A DNA stretch of 64,000 bases from Oscillospiraceae bacterium (GTDB taxonomy: Bacteria > Bacillota > Clostridia > Oscillospirales > Ruminococcaceae). How positions within the stretch are numbered: position 1 is the stretch's first letter; each line of letters starts with the position of its first letter. The stretch covers positions 124,001 through 188,000 of the forward strand of contig CABIZB010000002.1 of NCBI GenBank assembly GCA_902363145.1, given 5' to 3'. Shown here piece by piece: positions 43,047-50,737 of this stretch. The translations under genes were made by a program, and so were the position numbers. Under the pieces are notes generated by a model. The model did not search any database, had not been told where the DNA came from, and saw nothing but the letters and a program-made list of their open reading frames with translations.

Positions 43047-44369
43047 ATGAGCAAATTCAGGAAACAGCATATGTCCATTGACTGGCATGAGATCGTAGGA
43101 GAAGAAAGCTACGAGCCTGCGGTGAACGCCACTCTTAAGGAAAAAGCCTCGCTGGTCGAGCGTGTGGGAATGATGATGCTTTCGGTGGGAACGGGAGCAT
43201 GGAGAGTACGTGCTTCGATGAACAAAATAGCCCGTGCGCTGGGCATTGTGTGCAATGCGGATATCGGCCTGCTGACAATCGAATGTACCTGCATAGAAAA
43301 CGGCGATACATATACAAATGAGATAACCCTCAGCACCACAGGCGTAAACACCGACAAGCTCAACGAGCTTGAGCATTTTGCGGATGGCTTTGCGGAAAGG
43401 GTCACAAAATACTCGGTACTGCAGTTTCATCGGATACTTGACAAAATTTCCGAGATACCGCCCAATTACAAGGCATGGAATTTGGGCCTGGCATCGGGTC
43501 TTGCCTGCTGCGGATTTACATTTCTTCTGGGCGGCGGGCCTGTTGAAATGATCCTTGCATTCTTCGGCGCAGGCGTGGGAATGTATGTCAGAAAAAAACT
43601 GCTGGAGCGCCACATCACTCTGCTCGCAAACGTGGCTGCGGGTGTTGCCGCCGCCTGCTGTACATACCTGCTGCTTTTCAAGCTTTTTGAGGTGATTTTC
43701 AACGTCTCCAGTGTTCATCAGTCGGGATACATCTGCTCCATGCTGTTCGTGATACCCGGCTTCCCGCTGATAACCGGCGGCATCGACCTTGCAAAGCTGG
43801 ATCTAAGATCGGGTCTGGAGCGCATCACATACGCTCTGCTGATAATACTGATGGCAACAATAACGGGCTGGGTGGTCGCACTGCTGCTCCACTTCTCGCC
43901 CGCAGATTTCCCCGAGCTGGAGATGGCTCCGCTGCTTAAAATGGTCATAAGGATCATCACAAGCTTCTGCGGAGTATATGGCTTCTCACTCATGTTCAAC
44001 AGTAAGCGCAAAATGGCAGCCTGCGCAGGACTTATAGGAATGATAGCCAACACAACACGTCTGGAGCTTATTGATTTCACCCCCATACCCGCAGGCGTTG
44101 CTGCATTCATCGGAGCTATGATAGCAGGACTTCTTGCATCGGCGATGAAATCAAAGGCAGGCTATCCCAGAATAACCCTTACAGTTCCGTCAATAGTTAT
44201 CATGGTCCCCGGAATGTTCCTGTACAAAGGCATCTATTATCTTGGCTCATATGATATCTCAACGGGCGGAATGTGGCTCACAAAGGCTTTCCTGATAATC
44301 ATATCGCTTCCCTTGGGTCTGATTTTCGCAAGAATATTCACGGACAATAATTTCAGACAAAGCAGCTGA
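43047..44369 (+). CDS. ThrE-like threonine/serine exporter family protein (fused form)
   Basis: 440 residues. A soluble N-terminal part carries the family's amphipathic motif (GTGAWRVRASMNKIARALG) and a beta domain (about 60-145), followed by ten hydrophobic segments. These correspond to the ThrE domain (DUF1212) plus the second half (DUF3815) that is often a separate small protein in Firmicutes; here both are joined. Family members in Corynebacterium export threonine and serine by proton motive force. An upstream consensus promoter and a downstream terminator make it monocistronic. Confidence 0.88.
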   Translation: MSKFRKQHMSIDWHEIVGEESYEPAVNATLKEKASLVERVGMMMLSVGTGAWRVRASMNKIARALGIVCNADIGLLTIECTCIENGDTYTNEITLSTTGVNTDKLNELEHFADGFAERVTKYSVLQFHRILDKISEIPPNYKAWNLGLASGLACCGFTFLLGGGPVEMILAFFGAGVGMYVRKKLLERHITLLANVAAGVAAACCTYLLLFKLFEVIFNVSSVHQSGYICSMLFVIPGFPLITGGIDLAKLDLRSGLERITYALLIILMATITGWVVALLLHFSPADFPELEMAPLLKMVIRIITSFCGVYGFSLMFNSKRKMAACAGLIGMIANTTRLELIDFTPIPAGVAAFIGAMIAGLLASAMKSKAGYPRITLTVPSIVIMVPGMFLYKGIYYLGSYDISTGGMWLTKAFLIIISLPLGLIFARIFTDNNFRQSS

Positions 44370-44377
44370 TATTCTAA

Positions 44378-44424
44378 AAAACCTCCGTTCTCTTTACTGA
44401 TGTTGTAAAGAAGGCGGAGGTTTT
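44378..44424 (+). terminator. Terminator of the exporter gene
   Basis: AAAACCTCCG (44378-44387) / CGGAGGTTTT (44415-44424), with CTTTAC/GTAAAG pairing inside the loop. Confidence 0.85.
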
Positions 44425-44578
44425 GCTGTTACCTCTATTTTCAATACAAAAGACATTAACCGAATCCTTAATTTATTGTGATTTATTCAGGCAAAACAAT
44501 TTATTCAAAACAATTCATTACCACATTTAATCGTGAGTTCAAGCCAAGCTTTTTTCTGAAATGAGCTATAAAATAAAA

Positions 44579-44609
44579 GAAGTCCGTAGATGACGTATCT
44601 ACGGACTTC
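44579..44609. terminator. Strong terminator at the edge of the accessory region
   Basis: Perfect 13-bp stem GAAGTCCGTAGAT / ATCTACGGACTTC with a 5-nt loop, then TTTTGG. The bases from 44425 to 44578 are AT-rich and show no other feature. The start of the primase remnant follows. Confidence 0.85.
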
Positions 44610-44634
44610 TTTTGGCAATATCTGCCAAGATATT

Positions 44635-44838
44635 GCAGGGGCAGAGAGCGCAAGTGCGAACAAGCTGTTTGCGGTATATTCAGAATGGTGTGAGCAACAC
44701 TGCGAGTATCGTATGAGCAGCACGAAGTTTGGTATGGAGATGTCAAAGAGATTTCCGAAGCTTCGTACAAAAGCAGGCTATGTTTATATGGGAATAGCTT
44801 TAAGTCAGATACCTCAAAGCAGGTTCACCGTAAATTAA
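44635..44838 (+). pseudogene. C-terminal remnant of a phage/plasmid primase (D5/P4 type)
   Basis: About 67 residues: SANKLFAVYSEWCEQHCEY, MSSTKFGMEMSKRFP and KAGYVYMGIAL. This is the order and spacing of the C-terminal winged-helix domain of D5-like primase-helicases (F-x-x-Y-x-x-W-C-x-E...S-x-x-x-F-G...). No helicase or primase domain precedes it and no plausible start codon or ribosome site is present; the frame's first ATG lies inside the terminator stem. I therefore read it as debris from a former phage or plasmid. Confidence 0.65.
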
Positions 44839-44857
44839 AGCAGGTTCACTGTAAATT
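44816..44857. repeat. 21-bp tandem duplication
   Basis: AAAGCAGGTTCACCGTAAATT followed directly by AAAGCAGGTTCACTGTAAATT (one mismatch). The first unit contains the stop codon of the primase remnant, so the duplication is probably a late slippage event. Confidence 0.9.
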
Positions 44858-44959
44858 ATTGATGTATAGTGGTGTATACGATGTATACCTTTACCCCTAA
44901 ATAAAAAAGTATTTTATAAATTATATAGTATAATATAAAAGTTTAAAATACCCCTCATA

Positions 44960-45055
44960 CTAAGCACCAATTAAAAACTATACAAAAAATTGAGCATAAT
45001 CTTGCGTATATGGATTATGCGATGATTTTTTGTCTATAGTTTTATTGGTGATTAG
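44960..45055. mobile_element. MITE-B copy 4 (96 bp), inverted
   Basis: CTAAGCACCAATT to ATTGGTGATTAG with TA at 44958-44959 and 45056-45057; same orientation as copy 3 and closest to it. The stretch 44858-44959 contains GTATA-rich AT sequence only. Confidence 0.87.
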
Positions 45056-45115
45056 TATCAAACCATACACCCTATACACCAACCCTACACCGAATATCAA
45101 AAGGAGTGATAAATT

Positions 45116-45544
45116 TTGACCGAGCAGGAGCTTAAAAGACTGAAACGTCAGGCATATGACGGCAGCATAAATCTTGATAATCTCCCCGCTCCCGAATACC
45201 GATATTTTGACCGTATCCGCAGACTTTACAAAAGATACAAGTTTGACAAAAATATGCCCAAGGATTTTGCCGAACGCATGAAACGGATAGCGTACTCTGA
45301 ATATATGCAGGACATTGAAGAGCACAAGAGGTACACTTCGATGTATGCACAGTATCAGTACAACATTAAGCAGGCGGGCACTCTCAGGAGCGAGCTTGTA
45401 AAGTCCGACGATATTTACGATATCGCCGACAAGGCAGTAATGATAGTGGGACTGCTCACGGGAGATCTGGGACTGAGGAAGAGAATGAATACAAAATTAA
45501 AAGGAGCGACAAACAATGAGGACATACATACCAAAATATCTTGA
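45116..45544 (+). CDS. Hypothetical phage-like protein
   Basis: 142 residues, very rich in Lys, Arg and Tyr, mostly helical, without a recognised domain. It starts at TTG 45116 with AAGGAG nine bases upstream; no ATG in frame is better placed. It overlaps the next gene by 29 nt. Both sit in a small cluster with the primase remnant, and such charged proteins are common before phage late regulators. Function is unknown. Confidence 0.55.
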   Translation: MTEQELKRLKRQAYDGSINLDNLPAPEYRYFDRIRRLYKRYKFDKNMPKDFAERMKRIAYSEYMQDIEEHKRYTSMYAQYQYNIKQAGTLRSELVKSDDIYDIADKAVMIVGLLTGDLGLRKRMNTKLKGATNNEDIHTKIS

Positions 45545-45917
45545 CAAAGAGGTTTACAAGCGTGTGCTTTCCGTGGCACGCAGCTATGAGGATAACAAGC
45601 GCCGAATAAAGTCCATCGAATTTGACAGGATATACAGCACGCCTGACTGCACTGTGCATGGCAGCGGGATATCCAAGCCCGTTCAGTCGGTAACGGAACA
45701 GATTGAAAAGCATACCGCTCTGCTTCAAAAGCGGGTTTCTGCTGTTGACAGAGCGCTTGCGGTATTTCCTGATCACGAGCAGCGCTTTATTATGCAGAAT
45801 GTCTGCGGAAGCACTCCTATGATATATTGTGATACACTGAACTGTGAGCGCACATGTCAGGCTATACGCCACGATTTTCTGATAACTCTTGCATCCGAGC
45901 TTGGAGAAATTCTTTAA
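45516..45917 (+). CDS. Phage-type transcriptional regulator-like protein (sigma-70 region 4-like C-terminus)
   Basis: 133 residues. The N-terminal part is basic and helical. The last 60 (VDRALAVFPDHEQRFIMQNV, CGSTPM, CERTCQAIRHDFLITLASELG) resemble the degenerate helix-turn-helix of RinA/ArpU-like late activators and DUF1492-type proteins, in which a sigma region 4 fold ends in LA.ELG.I. ATG 45516 follows AAAAGGAGCG. The match is by pattern only, and no phage structural genes follow, so it is probably an orphan of a decayed prophage. Confidence 0.5.
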   Translation: MRTYIPKYLDKEVYKRVLSVARSYEDNKRRIKSIEFDRIYSTPDCTVHGSGISKPVQSVTEQIEKHTALLQKRVSAVDRALAVFPDHEQRFIMQNVCGSTPMIYCDTLNCERTCQAIRHDFLITLASELGEIL

Positions 45918-45976
45918 ATCTGTGCGGGTACGGGGCAATTTTCTGATGTATTATTATATCATGCAAAGAATGCAAA

Positions 45977-46018
45977 ATCGCCTGCTCGGCACCTCACGGC
46001 CGTCAGGCGATGGTTTTT
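45977..46018 (+). terminator. Terminator after the phage-like pair
   Basis: ATCGCCTG (45977-45984) / CAGGCGAT (46004-46011) with an inner CGGC/GCCG pairing, followed by GGTTTTT. Confidence 0.8.
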
Positions 46019-46049
46019 AAATTATTTTAAAATAATATGTTGTAAAGTA

Positions 46050-46078
46050 TTGACTTTTTATTTGATTTGTAGTATTAT
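46050..46078 (+). promoter_or_regulatory. Promoter of the small zinc-ribbon gene
   Basis: TTGACT (46050-46055) and TATTAT (46073-46078) with a 17-bp spacer, 46 nt before the ATG. Confidence 0.7.
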
Positions 46079-46123
46079 AAATATGCACAAAGTGCAATTA
46101 TATTATGACGGAGGTTAAACAAA

Positions 46124-46345
46124 ATGAGCATGTCAATTTACAAATGTCCTTTTTGCTGCAAAGACACAAATTTTATCAAACTTTACAATTTAACACCCAA
46201 TTATTTACCTGAAGAAAAAACCCCTTCAGGAGGAGCTTTTCAATATCCAGCTAATGCAGAATCATACGCTTGCACAGAATGCGGATATGTTTTTCAAAAG
46301 CTATCACCTGAATCAATGAATAACCTAAAAAAGCATTTAAAATAA
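46124..46345 (+). CDS. Small zinc-ribbon protein
   Basis: 73 residues with CPFC near the N-terminus and CTEC near residue 51, a probable Zn2+ site; the rest is polar. GGAGG and a good promoter precede the ATG. AT-rich codons match the accessory region. I know of no function; similar tiny zinc proteins occur beside defence genes and prophages. Confidence 0.6.
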   Translation: MSMSIYKCPFCCKDTNFIKLYNLTPNYLPEEKTPSGGAFQYPANAESYACTECGYVFQKLSPESMNNLKKHLK

Positions 46346-46421
46346 TATAATTTTTTTAACGATAGATTTACAATATAAGTGCAACATCCAAAGCCTTACT
46401 ATTAGATAAATGCTGATTAAT

Positions 46422-46453
46422 GGGTGTTCCCCAACCGAATGCGGGGAACACCC
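46422..46453. other. Perfect 11-bp GC hairpin without T-tract
   Basis: GGGTGTTCCCC (46422-46432) / GGGGAACACCC (46443-46453), 10-nt loop. It lies 76 nt after the zinc-ribbon gene. It may be its 3' end or part of a small RNA. The rest of 46346-46884 shows no gene I can support. Confidence 0.55.
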
Positions 46454-46884
46454 ACACAAATACGTCACTCAATCGGCAGAAAAAGTAGAAATGTCGATTA
46501 AATCAGTGGTTACTTAGAAATGAAGATTATAGTATATTGACATGTATTGCTCTATTATCAAAAAGCAGTTTTTCAGCCTCGCCTTGTTATCCGCAATACT
46601 AAATCCTACAATAACACAATGCACATGAGCCTTTATGCTTATTCCGGAGTTGATAGCTATGCTTGGACAATAACATTTATGCAAATCGGAAATAAAGTCT
46701 GCGTACTCTTCCGAAAAAAGTCAGCAAGATTACTTTTGAATTTTTTCAACAATCTCTCTTCCACCTGCATTCAGATACGTCTGTCAAATATAATCATTGA
46801 ACATTACTTTCCCCTCCACCTAAGAGAATACTGCGAGTATTGATAATCTCAGAAGGTTTTACTTCTTCAGCGGACAACAATTGA

Positions 46885-47045
46885 GAACCTGTCTTCATAA
46901 GAAATGTGTGCGGATTTTCGAGCATAATTTTGTTGCAGAGTAGGCAAAAATCCGCAGGCGGGCTTTCGCCCGGCAAGGATTTTTAACGCAGTCTGCGGCA
47001 AAATTTGCCGAAAAGACGTGCGCATATGCTTGTGAAGACGGGTTC
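46885..47045. mobile_element. MITE-A copy 3 (161 bp, TGA target duplication), inverted
   Basis: Opposite in orientation to copies 1 and 2, with TGA at 46882-46884 and 47046-47048. Nearly identical inside. It lies downstream of the macro-domain gene (stop at 47120), between the McrBC operon and the phage debris. Confidence 0.9.
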
Positions 47046-47119
47046 TGATGTACTCCTGCTTTACAAATCGGCTGATTTCTTAATGATTCAGCTGATTTGC
47101 TTTTATCGCATTAGCTGAA

Positions 47120-48091
47120 TTAATGATTCGTAAGAGTCATATATGCTGCCATTTCAGCATCTTTATAGCAACAGAAATATATGTTCATTACTGTATCGGG
47201 GTGTGCATCAAGCCACCTGACTACCGCAAGTAGAGAGACCTTTGCAGCTTCGTCCAACGGATAACCATATACTCCTGTGGATATACCGGGGAAAGCAATG
47301 CTGTTACATCCGTTTTCAAGTGCAATATCTAATGAATTGGTATAGCAAGCCGCAAGCAGCTCCGCATCGTCAGGCTTACCGCTGTAAACAGGGCCTACCG
47401 TATGGATAATATGATCTGCGTGTTTTATATTGTATGCCCCTGTTATTTTTGCTTCACCTGTATTGCAGCCATGAAGTGTTCTGCATTCCCTCAGCAATTC
47501 AGGGCCTGCAGCCATATGAATAGCTCCGTCTACGCCTCCGCCGCCAAGAAGGCTGCTGTTTGCTGCGTTGACGATAGCATCAACGTGCATATCAATGACG
47601 CTGCCTTTCACAAAGGAAATATGAGATTTCGGATTGTATTTGGAAAGCATTTTAATGATATCCTTTTGCAAAAAAAGCTTCTGTCCCCAGGGATTGATGA
47701 TATATCCAACGCAGTCCGTCCAGTTATCAACTGCTTCAAACAATACATTCAGAGATTGGTTTATTGAAGATGAGGACTCTCCTTTTTCCAGTTCCTCATG
47801 ACTTGTAAAAAGAGGAATAAAGTAGTGACCGTCTTCGTCAGCTGCTAAGTGTCTGAACTTTATCGGTATATCTTCACTTACTGAAAAAGTTTCACCGATT
47901 TTTGCTTTTTCGGGATCTCCTATCGCCTGAAGCATAGCCTCGGGAAGTTCGATAGGTACTATGACCTGCATATCATTGTTCAGTCCATTTGCAACAGCAT
48001 TGAATACTGCTTCCGGTGCTGCGTTATCATCGCCATAGTACCAGTTAAAAATTGCCCTTTCTAATTCAAGTGCATATCTATCTTCGGTCAT
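47120..48091 (-). CDS. SseB-like domain fused to a macro domain (ADP-ribose hydrolase family)
   Basis: 323 residues. The first 150 look like an SseB domain ([38 protein letters not shown]). Residues about 158-320 are a macro domain: [22 protein letters not shown] with the catalytic Asn/Asp region, [19 protein letters not shown] and the [17 protein letters not shown] loop. Macro domains of this MacroD/YmdB class remove ADP-ribose or acetyl-ADP-ribose. I chose ATG 48091 (GAAGGA upstream). It overlaps no gene but lies 19 nt after the unknown protein of the McrBC operon, so it is the fourth gene of that operon. A role in reversing ADP-ribosylation during defence is inference. Confidence 0.85.
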   Translation of the reverse strand: MTEDRYALELERAIFNWYYGDDNAAPEAVFNAVANGLNNDMQVIVPIELPEAMLQAIGDPEKAKIGETFSVSEDIPIKFRHLAADEDGHYFIPLFTSHEELEKGESSSSINQSLNVLFEAVDNWTDCVGYIINPWGQKLFLQKDIIKMLSKYNPKSHISFVKGSVIDMHVDAIVNAANSSLLGGGGVDGAIHMAAGPELLRECRTLHGCNTGEAKITGAYNIKHADHIIHTVGPVYSGKPDDAELLAACYTNSLDIALENGCNSIAFPGISTGVYGYPLDEAAKVSLLAVVRWLDAHPDTVMNIYFCCYKDAEMAAYMTLTNH

Positions 48092-48110
48092 TTTATCATG
48101 TCCTTCTTTC

Positions 48111-49667
48111 TTAAATATCTTTATCATCAGATTCAAAGTCTTTGTCTGTGCATTTTCGGATAATCTTCTTTATCCGCTCAATTGGAAACGGTACTTCTTC
48201 TTTTTTGTGGTATTCAATACTTGAAATTCTTGCAATAGACCGATGATTATCGTGTCCCACGGGTACAATAACCAGATCACCTTTTTCAAGTGTATCATCA
48301 TCTGTAAGGTAGCAATATTCTTTGCCATATTCTTCAAATATTACATTGCAGAAAATCAATTCAGATTGCCGCCGCAAAGCTTTTCCATAAACCGAAGAGT
48401 CAAGAATTTCATTTATTTCATAAAACTGCATAAATGAAATTATGTTATTTGCAAGCTCAGGAAAATCCTCGGGCAGTCCATATTTATCAAAGGTTCCGGT
48501 TATCACTCGCTGTTTTCCATAAAGAAAATCAATAGTAATAGTGTAATCCTTTGTCTCTAAAGGATTTTTTACCACATCATCAGGGTTTCCTTCAATAGTG
48601 TTGAGAAATTCATCTGTATCATATCCTTCAAGCAGGCTATCAATTCCGCCTTCTATGCAATATTTTCTTTCAACCACACAGCCTGTTCCGATATTATGAA
48701 TGTAAGTCATTGTTTCGTTTTTTCTATCAATCACTATCTTTTCCGAGTAATCCCACGTTACAAATTCCCACAAAGTGCCTTCCGGAATATTTGACGGCTT
48801 TATTTTGGTATTTCGGTGGTAATCAATAACCATTTTTTCGATTCTGTCTTTAAAAGCATTCCCGTCAAACATATACAATTCGGGCATATCAAGACTGCTT
48901 CTGAATACATCGGAAATGTTATCCAGTATAGAATTTTTCGTTGGTACCAATGATCCTCTGAAGCAGAAATCCTCATCTTCAGTATTGGTAAGTATCAGTT
49001 TCCATTCACCAACATCTGTAGCCATGATCACATTAAATTCATCTGAGAAATATTCCTCCAATATTTTAAGTAGGTGAGCAGTCACTTCATTGTCGAGCTT
49101 AATTCTTCGTTCAGCAGACTTAATGTATTTTTCGCCGTTTCCGTAATTATATCGGGTAAAGAATAAACGTCCGTCATCGGTAAGTGTCAGCCGCTGTTCT
49201 ATTTCATCATCGGGCATAGGACAAGGTCCATAACATAGTGAATTAGATATGAGCTTTGCTTTTTTCAGTACCCCTTTAAATACAAATCCGGATACTCCCG
49301 ATTCTGATGTCAGCAGTTCCAGTCTGCCGAGCGCAGTAATAAACCATCCTCTGTTTTCCGTGAGTGTAATTTCTTCTCCATTACCCGCCCAATGGTTAAA
49401 GTAACGCCATTTTGAAAAAATAGCTGAACCAAGAAGTTGTATGTCTTTAACAGAATCTATTATTTTGTCAAGCTCCCGATAGTCGCTGAAAACATTCAAA
49501 TCAGGATAAGCAGCAATAAATGATTCTCCGCAATCCATCTGAAAGCCTAAAGCAAAGCATTCGTCTGCAAAAGCTGTATCTTCACAAAGGTCACGTCCGG
49601 TGGCTTTCGTGTCTCTGAATTTGTCAAACCATTTAAGGGCAAATTTATGTATTTCTTTATTAGACAT
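48111..49667 (-). CDS. Unknown protein in the McrBC operon
   Basis: 518 residues, acidic, no membrane segment. Three parts can be sensed: an N-terminal helical region (to about 100), a middle of beta strands with [33 protein letters not shown], and a C-terminal module ([42 protein letters not shown]) seen as a barrel in other Firmicute proteins of unknown function. I do not know its family. ATG 49667 follows GGAGG. It lies 35 nt after mcrC and 19 nt before the macro-domain gene, so it is likely cotranscribed with the restriction genes; it could also be a passenger. Confidence 0.65.
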   Translation of the reverse strand: MSNKEIHKFALKWFDKFRDTKATGRDLCEDTAFADECFALGFQMDCGESFIAAYPDLNVFSDYRELDKIIDSVKDIQLLGSAIFSKWRYFNHWAGNGEEITLTENRGWFITALGRLELLTSESGVSGFVFKGVLKKAKLISNSLCYGPCPMPDDEIEQRLTLTDDGRLFFTRYNYGNGEKYIKSAERRIKLDNEVTAHLLKILEEYFSDEFNVIMATDVGEWKLILTNTEDEDFCFRGSLVPTKNSILDNISDVFRSSLDMPELYMFDGNAFKDRIEKMVIDYHRNTKIKPSNIPEGTLWEFVTWDYSEKIVIDRKNETMTYIHNIGTGCVVERKYCIEGGIDSLLEGYDTDEFLNTIEGNPDDVVKNPLETKDYTITIDFLYGKQRVITGTFDKYGLPEDFPELANNIISFMQFYEINEILDSSVYGKALRRQSELIFCNVIFEEYGKEYCYLTDDDTLEKGDLVIVPVGHDNHRSIARISSIEYHKKEEVPFPIERIKKIIRKCTDKDFESDDKDI

Positions 49668-49702
49668 TTTACACACCTCCGCAGCTATACTAAAATTTCC
49701 TT

Positions 49703-50737
49703 TTACAAATCAAAATGTTCTTCTGCGATTCTGTTCAGCTGTGCCGCAATTTCCGTAAAATCGCAGTCCAGATCCAGCGTCCTGACACTTATCTTATTTC
49801 CACTCATAAGATATTGATTGTTCGGAATTATTTCCTCATCGGTTTTGGCATACAGAAGCATACCCGATACTTCATGTGGACAGTCCGCCAGTTCATATTC
49901 TTTGTTTTTCACATAGGTGAAGATCTGATACAGATTACCCGAATGAAGCTTTTTCGTGCCGTATTGTGTCTGAGTCGTGTGTGAATAATACTTTGCGTCG
50001 ATAATAAGAATTTTTTCTTTATACGTAAGCATAATATCCGTCTGCATTACCGGCAGCATCATTCCTATGCCATCATCAAGCTGCCATGGAATCTGAGCGG
50101 CATTTGCAGTAATTTTCGGAAATTCACGCCGATAATACTCCAGAATGAATTTCTCATAAAGGCGGCACATTCGCTGTTCATCAAGAAAATCCATAAGCCT
50201 TGTGCTTCCCTCGGAATTGGTCTGAAGCAGTCCTTTGACCACCATCCAACAAACCGAGATAAGCATATGATAGGTCTGATTATTTCTATTGTAGCGGATA
50301 TTCCAGTTTACGGTATGAAGATCTATCGGCTCAACATCACCGAAATATACCATCAACTTTTTTAGTTCTTTTTTGCGCTCTTTTGAAATATCAGAGCGCA
50401 GCAGAAGATCAACTGTTGATCTGATGATTCGGTTCATCGTTGTGTTGACGGAAAAATCATCGTATTCACATATCAGCTGCTTTTTAAGCATTGTCTGTGT
50501 CTTTACAGAACCTGCAATATCTATCCTTCCCCGCAGCGAAGAAAGTGCTTCCGTCTTTTGAATATATTCTTTTCCAAGTCCACGCTTTATTTGCAAAGAT
50601 ATACCTTTAGCAAGTATAGCAGCCATAAGCTCTGCGGTATTCTCAAATTTTTCTGTGGCAATATTCTTGTAGCCTTGCTCGGTCAATATCTGAAAAGCAT
50701 ATGACAGCATATAGTAGATATTTTGTATAGGTATCAC
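49703..50737 (-). CDS. mcrC: McrC-like subunit of a modification-dependent restriction system
   Basis: 344 residues. The start IPIQNIYYMLSYAF is the McrC family signature. The PD-(D/E)xK nuclease core appears as MQTDIMLTYKEKILIIDAKYY (Asp...Asp-Ala-Lys). It overlaps mcrB as ATGA, so subunits are made together. McrC binds the McrB hexamer, stimulates GTP hydrolysis and cuts DNA carrying methylated or otherwise modified cytosines. Confidence 0.93.
   Translation of the reverse strand: MIPIQNIYYMLSYAFQILTEQGYKNIATEKFENTAELMAAILAKGISLQIKRGLGKEYIQKTEALSSLRGRIDIAGSVKTQTMLKKQLICEYDDFSVNTTMNRIIRSTVDLLLRSDISKERKKELKKLMVYFGDVEPIDLHTVNWNIRYNRNNQTYHMLISVCWMVVKGLLQTNSEGSTRLMDFLDEQRMCRLYEKFILEYYRREFPKITANAAQIPWQLDDGIGMMLPVMQTDIMLTYKEKILIIDAKYYSHTTQTQYGTKKLHSGNLYQIFTYVKNKEYELADCPHEVSGMLLYAKTDEEIIPNNQYLMSGNKISVRTLDLDCDFTEIAAQLNRIAEEHFDL

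Noticed and set aside
44816..44857. Tandem 21-bp repeat as plasmid iterons
   Set aside because: Only two units, one of which contains a coding end; slippage duplication is the simpler explanation.
44978..45325. A 115-codon minus-strand frame ending in the MITE-B peptide
   Set aside because: It lies opposite the TTG-started gene at 45116, has no ribosome site, and its C-terminal similarity to the YunG-like protein comes only from the shared MITE sequence.
46547..46843. A 98-codon plus-strand frame between the zinc-ribbon gene and MITE-A copy 3
   Set aside because: No ribosome site, no family resemblance, and codon use unlike the neighbouring genes.
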